Assembly (NCBI GenBank): GCA_018806915.1
Contig: JAGKQI010000037.1
Span: 308,329 to 372,328, forward strand
Direction of reading: 5' to 3'
Source: Phytophthora colocasiae
Lineage: Eukaryota > Oomycota > Peronosporomycetes > Peronosporales > Peronosporaceae
Length of the DNA: 64,000 nucleotides
The first letter of the stretch is position 1; each line of letters begins with the position of its first letter. This document shows positions 18,626-32,217 of this stretch, one piece after another. The notes beneath the pieces are model-generated. The model ran no database searches and was not told where the DNA came from. It saw only the letters and a program-made list of their open reading frames with translations. A program made the position numbers and the translations under genes.

Positions 18626-19312
18626 TCCTAAGTCAAACACACGCACAATCACCATCACAAACACAAACCACGCACCCACACACACAACATAGCTTCCTAC
18701 GCCAAACGCGCCAGCAACACAACCTCCTTACGCCTCCTCGCTGCCACATACACGCATCGCTCTGCACTCGGCCACTCACACTCTCAAACAGACCCCACTA
18801 CTCATCTTGGCAGACCCAGCCTGCTGGCCTGTTGGCCTGTTGGCCTGCTAGTCTGTTGGCCTGTTGGGATGCTAACTGTCGCCGAGCACGAGGTTCGACA
18901 CAACCGGAGAATGGGCACGACCATCTGGATTGACCCCCACGAGGGCATCGAAGGTGATACAGCCGAGCACACGACTAACTACCCCAGCTAGGCGCCGAAG
19001 CCGAAATCGGGACGATGTGCTCGTACGTTCCGCTTTACATGTATGATCTTTTAATCACGTGCGCGAAGGGTACTTCGCCGGTCCGCAATGCTGGCACAAC
19101 CATGCGTCCACTATCGACCTACCGACGCCAGATGCTGCCACGGACAGTAGCGCGATAGTCAACAGTGACGAAGGCAAGGAGGAGCCAAAAGACGTAGTGT
19201 GGCGGCGTGTAGCAAAGGCAACAAAAGCAACAAAAGCAACAAAAGCAACAAAAGCAAGAAAAGCAAAGGCTGTGCTGAGTGTGAGTGTGTGAGTGTGCGT
19301 CGATAGATAAAA

Positions 19313-19416
19313 TCCGAGTGGCCGGAATCGAACCAGCGACCAATTGATTTCCGAGTATACTGAAACACAGTATAGAACACTACAGTCAATCGCTCTACCA
19401 ACTGAGCTACACTCGG
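19313..19416 (-). tRNA. tRNA-Tyr(GUA), copy 4
   Basis: Intact, 791 bp spacing. The 9-bp run is identical to that of copy 2, making copies 2-3 and 4-5 look like a duplicated pair. Confidence 0.95.
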
Positions 19417-20105
19417 TCCTAAGTCAAACACACGCACAATCACCATCACAAACACAAACCACGCACCCACACACACAACATAGCTTCCTACGCCAAACGC
19501 GCCAGCAACACAACCTCCTTACGCCTCCTCGCTGCCACATACACGCATCGCTCTGCACTCGGCCACTCTCACACTCTCAAACAGACCCCACTACTCATCT
19601 TGGCAGACCCAGCCTGCTGGCCTGTTGGCCTGTTGGCCTGCTAGTCTGTTGGCCTGTTGGGATGCTAACTGTCGCCGAGCACGAGGTTCGACACAACCGG
19701 AGAATGGGCACGACCATCTGGATTGACCCCCACGAGGGCATCGAAGGTGATACAGCCGAGCACACGACTAACTACCCCAGCTAGGCGCCGAAGCCGAAAT
19801 CGGGACGATGTGCTCGTACGTTCCGCTTTACATGTATGATCTTTTAATCACGTGCGCGAAGGGTACTTCGCCGGTCCGCAATGCTGGCACAACCATGCGT
19901 CCACTATCGACCTACCGACGCCAGATGCTGCCACGGACAGTAGCGCGATAGTCAACAGTGACGAAGGCAAGGAGGAGCCAAAAGACGTAGTGTGGCGGCG
20001 TGTAGCAAAGGCAACAAAAGCAACACAAGCAAGAAAAGCAAGAAAAGCAAGAAAAGCAAAGGCTGTGCTGAGTGTGAGTGTGTGAGTGTGCGTCGATAGA
20101 TAAAA

Positions 20106-20209
20106 TCCGAGTGGCCGGAATCGAACCAGCGACCAATTGATTTCCGAGTATACTGAAACACAGTATAGAACACTACAGTCAATCGCTCTACCAACTGAGC
20201 TACACTCGG
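20106..20209 (-). tRNA. tRNA-Tyr(GUA), copy 5
   Basis: Intact, 793 bp spacing. The 9-bp run matches copy 3. Confidence 0.95.
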
Positions 20210-20902
20210 TCCTAAGTCAAACACACGCACAATCACCATCACAAACACAAACCACGCACCCACACACACAACATAGCTTCCTACGCCAAACGCGCCAGCA
20301 ACACAACCTCCTTACGCCTCCTCGCTGCCACATACACGCATCGCTCTGCACTCGGCCACTCTCACACTCTCAAACAGACCCCACTACTCATCTTGGCAGA
20401 CCCAGCCTGCTGGCCTGTTGGCCTGTTGGCCTGCTAGTCTGTTGGCCTGTTGGGATGCTAACTGTCGCCGAGCACGAGGTTCGACACAACCGGAGAATGG
20501 GCACGACCATCTGGATTGACCCCCACGAGGGCATCGAAGGTGATACAGCCGAGCACACGACTAACTACCCCAGCTAGGCGCCGAAGCCGAAATCGGGACG
20601 ATGTGCTCGTACGTTCCGCTTTACATGTATGATCTTTTAATCACGTGCGCGAAGGGTACTTCGCCGGTCCGCAATGCTGGCACAACCATGCGTCCACTAT
20701 CGACCTACCGACGCCAGATGCTGCCACGGACAGTAGCGCGATAGTCAACAGTGACGAAGGCAAGGAGGAGCCAAAGACGTAGTGTGGCGGGGTGTAGCAA
20801 AGGCAACAAAAGCAACACAACAAAAGCAACAAAAGCAACAAAAGCAAGAAAAGCAAAGGCTGTGCTGAGTGTGAGTGTGTGAGTGTGCGTCGATAGATAA
20901 AA

Positions 20903-21006
20903 TCCGAGTGGCCGGAATCGAACCAGCGACCAATTGATTTCCGAGTATACTGAAACACAGTATAGAACACTACAGTCAATCGCTCTACCAACTGAGCTAC
21001 ACTCGG
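20903..21006 (-). tRNA. tRNA-Tyr(GUA), copy 6
   Basis: Intact, 797 bp spacing. The 9-bp run has lost three bases at its second unit, and a nearby A-run is one base shorter (CCAAAGACG), a change shared with copies 7 and 26. Confidence 0.95.
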
Positions 21007-21694
21007 TCCTAAGTCAAACACACGCACAATCACCATCACAAACACAAACCACGCACCCACACACACAACATAGCTTCCTACGCCAAACGCGCCAGCAACA
21101 CAACCTCCTTACGCCTCCTCGCTGCCACATACACGCATCGCTCTGCACTCGGCCACTCTCACACTCTCAAACAGACCCCACTACTCATCTTGGCAGACCC
21201 AGCCTGCTGGCCTGTTGGCCTGTTGGCCTGCTAGTCTGTTGGCCTGTTGGGATGCTAACTGTCGCCGAGCACGAGGTTCGACACAACCGGAGAATGGGCA
21301 CGACCATCTGGATTGACCCCCACGAGGGCATCGAAGGTGATACAGCCGAGCACACGACTAACTACCCCAGCTAGGCGCCGAAGCCGAAATCGGGACGATG
21401 TGCTCGTACGTTCCGCTTTACATGTATGATCTTTTAATCACGTGCGCGAAGGGTACTTCGCCGGTCCGCAATGCTGGCACAACCATGCGTCCACTATCGA
21501 CCTACCGACGCCAGATGCTGCCACGGACAGTAGCGCGATAGTCAACAGTGACGAAGGCAAGGAGGAGCCAAAGACGTAGTGTGGCGGCGTGTAGCAAAGG
21601 CAACAAAAGCAACACAAGCAACAAAAGCAACAAAAGCAAGAAAAGCAAAGGCTGTGCTGAGTGTGAGTGTGTGAGTGTGCGTCGATAGATAAAA

Positions 21695-21798
21695 TCCGAG
21701 TGGCCGGAATCGAACCAGCGACCAATTGATTTCCGAGTATACTGAAACACAGTATAGAACACTACAGTCAATCGCTCTACCAACTGAGCTACACTCGG
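21695..21798 (-). tRNA. tRNA-Tyr(GUA), copy 7
   Basis: Intact, 792 bp spacing, six 9-bp units of the common type. Confidence 0.95.
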
Positions 21799-22486
21799 TC
21801 CTAAGTCAAACACACGCACAATCACCATCACAAACACAAACCACGCACCCACACACACAACATAGCTTCCTACGCCAAACGCGCCAGCAACACAACCTCC
21901 TTACGCCTCCTCGCTGCCACATACACGCATCGCTCTGCACTCGGCCGCTCTCACACTCTCAAACAGACCCCACTACTCATCTTGGCAGACCCAGCCTGCT
22001 GGCCTGTTGGCCTGTTGGCCTGCTAGTCTGTTGGCCTGTTGGGATGCTAACTGTCGCCGAGCACGAGGTTCGACACAACCGGAGAATGGGCACGACCATC
22101 TGGATTGACCCCACGAGGGCATCGAAGGTGATACAGCCGAGCACACGACTAACTACCCCAGCTAGGCGCCGAAGCCGAAATCGGGACGATGTGCTCGTAC
22201 GTTCCGCTTTACATGTATGATCTTTTAATCACGTGCGCGAAGGGTACTTCGCCGGTCCGCAATGCTGGCACAACCATGCGTCCACTATCGACCTACCGAC
22301 GCCAGATGCTGCCACGGACAGTAGCGCGATAGTCAACAGTGACGAAGGCAAGGAGGAGCCAAAAGACGTAGTGTGGCGGCGTGTAGCAAAGGCAACAAAA
22401 GCAACACAAGCAACAAAAGCAAGAAAAGCAAGAAAAGCAAAGGCTGTGCTGAGTGTGAGTGTGTGAGTGTGCGTCGATAGATAAAA

Positions 22487-22590
22487 TCCGAGTGGCCGGA
22501 ATCGAACCAGCGACCAATTGATTTCCGAGTATACTGAAACACAGTATAGAACACTACAGTCAATCGCTCTACCAACTGAGCTACACTCGG
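22487..22590 (-). tRNA. tRNA-Tyr(GUA), copy 8
   Basis: Intact, 792 bp spacing. The spacers on both sides (about 22,110 and 22,900) have GACCCCACG with one C fewer than most units. Confidence 0.95.
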
Positions 22591-23278
22591 TCCTAAGTCA
22601 AACACACGCACAATCACCATCACAAACACAAACCACGCACCCACACACACAACATAGCTTCCTACGCCAAACGCGCCAGCAACACAACCTCCTTACGCCT
22701 CCTCGCTGCCACATACACGCATCGCTCTGCACTCGGCCACTCTCACACTCTCAAACAGACCCCACTACTCATCTTGGCAGACCCAGCCTGCTGGCCTGTT
22801 GGCCTGTTGGCCTGCTAGTCTGTTGGCCTGTTGGGATGCTAACTGTCGCCGAGCACGAGGTTCGACACAACCGGAGAATGGGCACGACCATCTGGATTGA
22901 CCCCACGAGGGCATCGAAGGTGATACAGCCGAGCACACGACTAACTACCCCAGCTAGGCGCCGAAGCCGAAATCGGGACGATGTGCTCGTACGTTCCGCT
23001 TTACATGTATGATCTTTTAATCACGTGCGCGAAGGGTACTTCGCCGGTCCGCAATGCTGGCACAACCATGCGTCCACTATCGACCTACCGACGCCAGATG
23101 CTGCCACGGACAGTAGCGCGATAGTCAACAGTGACGAAGGCAAGGAGGAGCCAAAAGACGTAGTGTGGCGGCGTGTAGCAAAGGCAACAAAAGCAACACA
23201 AGCAACAAAAGCAACAAAAGCAAGAAAAGCAAAGGCTGTGCTGAGTGTGAGTGTGTGAGTGTGCGTCGATAGATAAAA

Positions 23279-23382
23279 TCCGAGTGGCCGGAATCGAACC
23301 AGCGACCAATTGATTTCCGAGTATACTGAAACACAGTATAGAACACTACAGTCAATCGCTCTACCAACTGAGCTACACTCGG
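23279..23382 (-). tRNA. tRNA-Tyr(GUA), copy 9
   Basis: Intact, 792 bp spacing. First unit whose leader reads CAAATACACG instead of CAAACACACG on the + strand; this variant dominates from here on. Confidence 0.95.
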
Positions 23383-24089
23383 TCCTAAGTCAAATACACG
23401 CACAATCACCATCACAAACACAAACCACGCACCCACACACACAACATAGCTTCCTACGCCAAACGCGCCAGCAACACAACCTCCTTACGCCTCCTCGCTG
23501 CCACATACACGCATCGCTCTGCACTCGGCCACTCTCACACTCTCAAACAGACCCCACTACTCATCTTGGCAGACCCAGCCTGCTGGCCTGTTGGCCTGTT
23601 GGCCTGCTAGTCTGTTGGCCTGTTGGGATGCTAACTGTCGCCGAGCACGAGGTTCGACACAACCGGAGAATGGGCACGACCATCTGGATTGACCCCCACG
23701 AGGGCATCGAAGGTGATACAGCCGAGCACACGACTAACTACCCCAGCTAGGCGCCGAAGCCGAAATCGGGACGATGTGCTCGTACGTTCCGCTTTACATG
23801 TATGATCTTTTAATCACGTGCGCGAAGGGTACTTCGCCGGTCCGCAATGCTGGCACAACCATGCGTCCACTATCGACCTACCGACGCCAGATGCTGCCAC
23901 GGACAGTAGCGCGATAGTCAACAGTGACGAAGGCAAGGAGGAGCCAAAAGACGTAGTGTGGCGGCGTGTAGCAAAGGCAACAAAAGCAACACAAGCAACA
24001 AAAGCAACACAAGCAAGAAAAGCAACAAAAGCAAGAAAAGCAAAGGCTGTGCTGAGTGTGAGTGTGTGAGTGTGCGTCGATAGATAAAA

Positions 24090-24193
24090 TCCGAGTGGCC
24101 GGAATCGAACCAGCGACCAATTGATTTCCGAGTATACTGAAACACAGTATAGAACACTACAGTCAATCGCTCTACCAACTGAGCTACACTCGG
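24090..24193 (-). tRNA. tRNA-Tyr(GUA), copy 10
   Basis: Intact, 811 bp spacing because the 9-bp run has eight units. Confidence 0.95.
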
Positions 24194-24882
24194 TCCTAAG
24201 TCAAATACACGCACAATCACCATCACAAACACAAACCACGCACCCACACACACAACATAGCTTCCTACGCCAAACGCGCCAGCAACACAACCTCCTTACG
24301 CCTCCTCGCTGCCACATACACGCATCGCTCTGCACTCGGCCGCTCTCACACTCTCAAACAGACCCCACTACTCATCTTGGCAGACCCAGCCTGCTGGCCT
24401 GTTGGCCTGTTGGCCTGCTAGTCTGTTGGCCTGTTGGGATGCTAACTGTCGCCGAGCACGAGGTTCGACACAACCGGAGAATGGGCACGACCATCTGGAT
24501 TAACCCCCACGAGGGCATCGAAGGTGATACAGCCGAGCACACGACTAACTACCCCAGCTAGGCGCCGAAGCCGAAATCGGGACGATGTGCTCGTACGTTC
24601 CGCTTTACATGTATGATCTTTTAATCACGTGCGCGAAGGGTACTTCGCCGGTCCGCAATGCTGGCACAACCATGCGTCCACTATCGACCTACCGACGCCA
24701 GATGCTGCCACGGACAGTAGCGCGATAGTCAACAGTGACGAAGGCAAGGAGGAGCCAAAAGACGTAGTGTGGCGGCGTGTAGCAAAGGCAACAAAAGCAA
24801 CACAAGCAACAAAAGCAACAAAAGCAAGAAAAGCAAAGGCTGTGCTGAGTGTGAGTGTGTGAGTGTGCGTCGATAGATAAAA

Positions 24883-24986
24883 TCCGAGTGGCCGGAATCG
24901 AACCAGCGACCAATTGATTTCCGAGTATACTGAAACACAGTATAGAACACTACAGTCAATCGCTCTACCAACTGAGCTACACTCGG
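24883..24986 (-). tRNA. tRNA-Tyr(GUA), copy 11
   Basis: Intact, 793 bp spacing. From this part on many spacers read GGATTAACCCC rather than GGATTGACCCC. Confidence 0.95.
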
Positions 24987-25683
24987 TCCTAAGTCAAATA
25001 CACGCACAATCACCATCACAAACACAAACCACGCACCCACACACACAACATAGCTTCCTACGCCAAACGCGCCAGCAACACAACCTCCTTACGCCTCCTC
25101 GCTGCCACATACACGCATCGCTCTGCACTCGGCCGCTCTCACACTCTCAAACAGACCCCACTACTCATCTTGGCAGACCCAGCCTGCTGGCCTGTTGGCC
25201 TGTTGGCCTGCTAGTCTGTTGGCCTGTTGGGATGCTAACTGTCGCCGAGCACGAGGTTCGACACAACCGGAGAATGGGCACGACCATCTGGATTAACCCC
25301 CACGAGGGCATCGAAGGTGATACAGCCGAGCACACGACTAACTACCCCAGCTAGGCGCCGAAGCCGAAATCGGGACGATGTGCTCGTACGTTCCGCTTTA
25401 CATGTATGATCTTTTAATCACGTGCGCGAAGGGTACTTCGCCGGTCCGCAATGCTGGCACAACCATGCGTCCACTATCGACCTACCGACGCCAGATGCTG
25501 CCACGGACAGTAGCGCGATAGTCAACAGTGACGAAGGCAAGGAGGAGCCAAAGACGTATTGTGGCGTCGTGTAGCACAGTCAACTAAAGCAACTCAATAT
25601 AAAAAAGCATCAAAAGCAACAAAAGCAAGAAAAGCAAAGGCTGTGCTGAGTGTGAGTGTGTGAGTGTGCGTCGATAGATAAAA

Positions 25684-25787
25684 TCCGAGTGGCCGGAATC
25701 GAACCAGCGACCAATTGATTTCCGAGTATACTGAAACACAGTATAGAACACTACAGTCAATCGCTCTACCAACTGAGCTACACTCGG
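25684..25787 (-). tRNA. tRNA-Tyr(GUA), copy 12
   Basis: Intact gene, but its flanking 9-bp run (about 25,570-25,630) is unusually diverged, with several substitutions and insertions, while the tRNA itself is unchanged. Spacing 801 bp. Confidence 0.95.
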
Positions 25788-26478
25788 TCCTAAGTCAAAT
25801 ACACGCACAATCACCATCACAAACACAAACCACGCACCCACACACACACAACATAGCTTCCTACGCCAAACGCGCCAGCAACACAACCTCCTTACGCCTC
25901 CTCGCTGCCACATACACGCATCGCTCTGCACTCGGCCGCTCTCACACTCTCAAACAGACCCCACTACTCATCTTGGCAGACCCAGCCTGCTGGCCTGTTG
26001 GCCTGTTGGCCTGCTAGTCTGTTGGCCTGTTGGGATGCTAACTGTCGCCGAGCACGAGGTTCGACACAACCGGAGAATGGGCACGACCATCTGGATTAAC
26101 CCCAACGAGGGCATCGAAGGTGATACAGCCGAGCACACGACTAACTACCCCAGCTAGGCGCCGAAGCCGAAATCGGGACGATGTGCTCGTACGTTCCGCT
26201 TTACATGTATGATCTTTTAATCACGTGCGCGAAGGGTACTTCGCCGGTCCGCAATGCTGGCACAACCATGCGTCCACTATCGACCTACCGACGCCAGATG
26301 CTGCCACGGACAGTAGCGCGATAGTCAACAGTGACGAAGGCAAGGAGGAGCCAAAAGACGTAGTGTGGCGGCGTGTAGCAAAGGCAACAAAAGCAACACA
26401 AGCAACAAAAGCAACAAAAGCAAGAAAAGCAAAGGCTGTGCTGAGTGTGAGTGTGTGAGTGTGCGTCGATAGATAAAA

Positions 26479-26582
26479 TCCGAGTGGCCGGAATCGAACC
26501 AGCGACCAATTGATTTCCGAGTATACTGAAACACAGTATAGAACACTACAGTCAATCGCTCTACCAACTGAGCTACACTCGG
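26479..26582 (-). tRNA. tRNA-Tyr(GUA), copy 13
   Basis: Intact, 795 bp spacing. The leader has the older CAAACACACG form and an odd AACTTGCATAGC junction not seen in other units. Confidence 0.95.
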
Positions 26583-27273
26583 TCCTAAGTCAAACACACG
26601 CACAATCACCATCACAAACACAAACCACGCACCCACACACAACTTGCATAGCTTCCTACGCCAAACGCGCCAGCAACACAACCTCCTTACGCCTCCTCGC
26701 TGCCACATACACGCATCGCTCTGCACTCGGCCACTCTCACACTCTCAAACAGACCCTACTACTTATCTTGGCAGACCCAGCCTGCTGGCCTGTTGGCCTG
26801 TTGGCCTGCTAGTCTGTTGGCCTGTTGGGATGCTAACTGTCGCCGAGCACGAGGTTCGACACAACCGGAGAATAGGCACGACCATCTGGATTGACCCTTA
26901 CGAGGGCATCGAAGGTGATACAGCCGAGCACACGACTAACTACCCCAGCTAGGCGCCGAAGCCGAAATCGGGACGATGTGCTCGTACGTTCCGCTTTACA
27001 TGTATGATCTTTTAATCACGTGCGCGAAGGGTACTTCGCCGGTCCGCAATGCTGGCACAACCATGCGTCCACTATCGACCTACCGACGCCAGATGCTGCC
27101 ACGGACAGTAGCGCGATAGTCAACAGTGACGAAGGCAAGGAGGAGCCAAAAGACGTAGTGTGGCGGCGTGTAGCAAAGGCAACAAAAGCAACACAAGCAA
27201 CAAAAGCAACAAAAGCAAGAAAAGCAAAGGCTGTGCTGAGTGTGAGTGTGTGAGTGTGCGTCGATAGATAAAA

Positions 27274-27377
27274 TCCGAGTGGCCGGAATCGAACCAGCGA
27301 CCAATTGATTTCCGAGTATACTGAAACACAGTATAGAACACTACAGTCAATCGCTCTACCAACTGAGCTACACTCGG
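27274..27377 (-). tRNA. tRNA-Tyr(GUA), copy 14
   Basis: Intact, 795 bp spacing, six common 9-bp units. Confidence 0.95.
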
Positions 27378-28066
27378 TCCTAAGTCAAATACACGCACAA
27401 TCACCATCACAAACACAAACCACGCACCCACACACACAACATAGCTTCCTACGCCAAACGCGCCAGCAACACAACCTCCTTACGCCTCCTCGCTGCCACA
27501 TACACGCATCGCTCTGCACTCGGCCGCTCTCACACTCTCAAACAGACCCCACTACTCATCTTGGCAGACCCAGCCTGCTGGCCTGTTGGCCTGTTGGCCT
27601 GCTAGTCTGTTGGCCTGTTGGGATGCTAACTGTCGCCGAGCACGAGGTTCGACACAACCGGAGAATGGGCACGACCATCTGGATTAACCCCCACGAGGGC
27701 ATCGAAGGTGATACAGCCGAGCACACGACTAACTACCCCAGCTAGGCGCCGAAGCCGAAATCGGGACGATGTGCTCGTACGTTCCGCTTTACATGTATGA
27801 TCTTTTAATCACGTGCGCGAAGGGTACTTCGCCGGTCCGCAATGCTGGCACAACCATGCGTCCACTATCGACCTACCGACGCCAGATGCTGCCACGGACA
27901 GTAGCGCGATAGTCAACAGTGACGAAGGCAAGGAGGAGCCAAAAGACGTAGTGTGGCGGCGTGTAGCAAAGGCAACACAAGCAACAAAAGCAACAAAAGC
28001 AAGAAAAGCAAGAAAAGCAAAGGCTGTGCTGAGTGTGAGTGTGTGAGTGTGCGTCGATAGATAAAA

Positions 28067-28170
28067 TCCGAGTGGCCGGAATCGAACCAGCGACCAATTG
28101 ATTTCCGAGTATACTGAAACACAGTATAGAACACTACAGTCAATCGCTCTACCAACTGAGCTACACTCGG
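28067..28170 (-). tRNA. tRNA-Tyr(GUA), copy 15
   Basis: Intact, 793 bp spacing. Order of 9-bp variants is shifted, with CAAGCAACA second instead of third. Confidence 0.95.
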
Positions 28171-28877
28171 TCCTAAGTCAAACACACGCACAATCACCAT
28201 CACAAACACAAACCACGCACCCACACACACAACATAGCTTCCTACGCCAAACGCGCCAGCAACACAACCTCCTTACGCCTCCTCGCTGCCACATACACGC
28301 ATCGCTCTGCACTCGGCCGCTCTCACACTCTCAAACAGACCCCACTACTCATCTTGGCAGACCCAGCCTGCTGGCCTGTTGGCCTGTTGGCCTGCTAGTC
28401 TGTTGGCCTGTTGGGATGCTAACTGTCGCCGAGCACGAGGTTCGACACAACCGGAGAATGGGCACGACCATCTGGATTGACCCCCACGAGGGCATCGAAG
28501 GTGATACAGCCGAGCACACGACTAACTACCCCAGCTAGGCGCCGAAGCCGAAATCGGGACGATGTGCTCGTACGTTCCGCTTTACATGTATGATCTTTTA
28601 ATCACGTGCGCGAAGGGTACTTCGCCGGTCCGCAATGCTGGCACAACCATGCGTCCACTATCGACCTACCGACGCCAGATGCTGCCACGGACAGTAGCGC
28701 GATAGTCAACAGTGACGAAGGCAAGGAGGAGACCAAACACGTAGTGTGGAGGCGTGTAGCAAAGGCAACAAAAGCAACACAAGCAACAAAAGCAACAAAA
28801 GCAACAAAAGCAAGAAAAGCAAGAAAAGCAAAGGCTGTGCTGAGTGTGAGTGTGTGAGTGTGCGTCGATAGATAAAA

Positions 28878-28981
28878 TCCGAGTGGCCGGAATCGAACCA
28901 GCGACCAATTGATTTCCGAGTATACTGAAACACAGTATAGAACACTACAGTCAATCGCTCTACCAACTGAGCTACACTCGG
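28878..28981 (-). tRNA. tRNA-Tyr(GUA), copy 16
   Basis: Intact, 811 bp spacing, eight 9-bp units. Spacer has GAGACCAAACACG in place of GAGCCAAAAGACG. Confidence 0.95.
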
Positions 28982-29671
28982 TCCTAAGTCAAATACACGC
29001 ACAATCACCATCACAAACACAAACCACGCACCCACACACACAACATAGCTTCCTACGCCAAACGCGCCAGCAACACAACCTCCTTACGCCTCCTCGCTGC
29101 CACATACACGCATCGCTCTGCACTCCGGCCGCTCTCACACTCTCAAACAGACCCCACTACTCATCTTGGCAGACCCAGCCTGCTGGCCTGTTGGCCTGTT
29201 GGCCTGCTAGTCTGTTGGCCTGTTGGGATGCTAACTGTCGCCGAGCACGAGGTTCGACACAACCGGAGAATGGGCACGACCATCTGGATTAACCCCCACG
29301 AGGGCATCGAAGGTGATACAGCCGAGCACACGACTAACTACCCCAGCTAGGCGCCGAAGCCGAAATCGGGACGATGTGCTCGTACGTTCCGCTTTACATG
29401 TATGATCTTTTAATCACGTGCGCGAAGGGTACTTCGCCGGTCCGCAATGCTGGCACAACCATGCGTCCACTATCGACCTACCGACGCCAGATGCTGCCAC
29501 GGACAGTAGCGCGATAGTCAACAGTGACGAAGGCAAGGAGGAGCCAAAAGACGTAGTGTGGCGGCGTGTAGCAAAGGCAACAAAAGCAACACAAGCAACA
29601 AAAGCAACAAAAGCAAGAAAAGCAAAGGCTGTGCTGAGTGTGAGTGTGTGAGTGTGCGTCGATAGATAAAA

Positions 29672-29775
29672 TCCGAGTGGCCGGAATCGAACCAGCGACC
29701 AATTGATTTCCGAGTATACTGAAACACAGTATAGAACACTACAGTCAATCGCTCTACCAACTGAGCTACACTCGG
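29672..29775 (-). tRNA. tRNA-Tyr(GUA), copy 17
   Basis: Intact, 794 bp spacing. Leader has a 12-bp duplication (CAATCACCAGCA inserted), shared only with copy 23. Confidence 0.95.
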
Positions 29776-30485
29776 TCCTAAGTCAAATACACGCACAATC
29801 ACCAGCACAATCACCATCACAAACACAAACCACGCACCCACACACACAACATAGCTTCCTACGCCAAACGCGCCAGCAACACAACCTCCTTACGCCTCCT
29901 CGCTGCCACATACACGCATCGCTCTGCACTCGGCCGCTCTCACACTCTCAAACAGACCCCACTACTCATCTTGGCAGACCCAGCCTGCTGGCCTGTTGGC
30001 CTGTTGGCCTGCTAGTCTGTTGGCCTGTTGGGATGCTAACTGTCGCCGAGCACGAGGTTCGACACAACCGGAGAATGGGCACGACCATCTGGATTAACCC
30101 CCACGAGGGCATCGAAGGTGATACAGCCGAGCACACGACTAACTACCCCAGCTAGGCGCCGAAGCCGAAATCGGGACGATGTGCTCGTACGTTCCGCTTT
30201 ACATGTATGATCTTTTAATCACGTGCGCGAAGGGTACTTCGCCGGTCCGCAATGCTGGCACAACCATGCGTCCACTATCGACCTACCGACGCCAGATGCT
30301 GCCACGGACAGTAGCGCGATAGTCAACAGTGACGAAGGCAAGGAGGAGCCAAAAGACGTAGTGTGGCGGCGTGTAGCAAAGGCAACAAAAGCAACACAAG
30401 CAACAAAAGCAACAAAAGCAACAAAAGCAAGAAAAGCAAAGGCTGTGCTGAGTGTGAGTGTGTGAGTGTGCGTCGATAGATAAAA

Positions 30486-30589
30486 TCCGAGTGGCCGGAA
30501 TCGAACCAGCGACCAATTGATTTCCGAGTATACTGAAACACAGTATAGAACACTACAGTCAATCGCTCTACCAACTGAGCTACACTCGG
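30486..30589 (-). tRNA. tRNA-Tyr(GUA), copy 18
   Basis: Intact, 814 bp spacing, seven 9-bp units. Confidence 0.95.
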
Positions 30590-31305
30590 TCCTAAGTCAA
30601 ATACACGCACAATCACCATCACAAACACAAACCACGCACCCACACACACAACATAGCTTCCTACGCCAAACGCGCCAGCAACACAACCTCCTTACGCCTC
30701 CTCGCTGCCACATACACGCATCGCTCTGCACTCGGCCGCTCTCACACTCTCAAACAGACCCCACTACTCATCTTGGCAGACCCAGCCTGCTGGCCTGTTG
30801 GCCTGTTGGCCTGCTAGTCTGTTGGCCTGTTGGGATGCTAACTGTCGCCGAGCACGAGGTTCGACACAACCGGAGAATGGGCACGACCATCTGGATTGAC
30901 CCCCACGAGGGCATCGAAGGTGATACAGCCGAGCACACGACTAACTACCCCAGCTAGGCGCCGAAGCCGAAATCGGGACGATGTGCTCGTACGTTCCGCT
31001 TTACATGTATGATCTTTTAATCACGTGCGCGAAGGGTACTTCGCCGGTCCGCAATGCTGGCACAACCATGCGTCCACTATCGACCTACCGACGCCAGATG
31101 CTGCCACGGACAGTAGCGCGATAGTCAACAGTGACGAAGGCAAGGAGGAGCCAAAAGACGTAGTGTGGCGGCGTGTAGCAAAGGCAACAAAAGCAACACA
31201 AGCAACAAAAGCAACAAAAGCAACACAAGCAACAAAAGCAACAAAAGCAAGAAAAGCAAAGGCTGTGCTGAGTGTGAGTGTGTGAGTGTGCGTCGATAGA
31301 TAAAA

Positions 31306-31409
31306 TCCGAGTGGCCGGAATCGAACCAGCGACCAATTGATTTCCGAGTATACTGAAACACAGTATAGAACACTACAGTCAATCGCTCTACCAACTGAGC
31401 TACACTCGG
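31306..31409 (-). tRNA. tRNA-Tyr(GUA), copy 19
   Basis: Intact, 820 bp spacing. It has the longest 9-bp run of the array (nine units, with an internally repeated block of three). Confidence 0.95.
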
Positions 31410-32113
31410 TCCTAAGTCAAATACACGCACAATCACCATCACAAACACAAACCACGCACCCACACACACAACATAGCTTCCTACGCCAAACGCGCCAGCA
31501 ACACAACCTCCTTACGCCTCCTCGCTGCCACATACACGCATCGCTCTGCACTCGGCCGCTCTCACACTCTCAAACAGACCCCACTACTCATCTTGGCAGA
31601 CCCAGCCTGCTGGCCTGTTGGCCTGTTGGCCTGCTAGTCTGTTGGCCTGTTGGGATGCTAACTGTCGCCGAGCACGAGGTTCGACACAACCGGAGAATGG
31701 GCACGACCATCTGGATTGACCCCACGAGGGCATCGAAGGTGATACAGCCGAGCACGACTAACTACCCCAGCTAGGCGCCGAAGCCGAAATCGGGACGATG
31801 TGCTCGTACGTTCCGCTTTACATGTATGATCTTTTAATCACGTGCGCGAAGGGTACTTCGCCGGTCCGCAATGCTGGCACAACCATGCGTCCACTATCGA
31901 CCTACCGACGCCAGATGCTGCCACGGACAGTAGCGCGATAGTCAACAGTGACGAAGGCAAGGAGGAGCCAAAAGACGTAGTGTGGCGGCGTGTAGCAAAG
32001 GCAACAAAAGCAACACAAGCAACAAAAGCAAGAAAAGCAACAAAAGCAACAAAAGCAAGAAAAGCAAAGGCTGTGCTGAGTGTGAGTGTGTGAGTGTGCG
32101 TCGATAGATAAAA

Positions 32114-32217
32114 TCCGAGTGGCCGGAATCGAACCAGCGACCAATTGATTTCCGAGTATACTGAAACACAGTATAGAACACTACAGTCAATCGCTCTACC
32201 AACTGAGCTACACTCGG
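32114..32217 (-). tRNA. tRNA-Tyr(GUA), copy 20
   Basis: Intact, 808 bp spacing, eight 9-bp units with an AAAGCAAGA in the middle. Confidence 0.95.
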
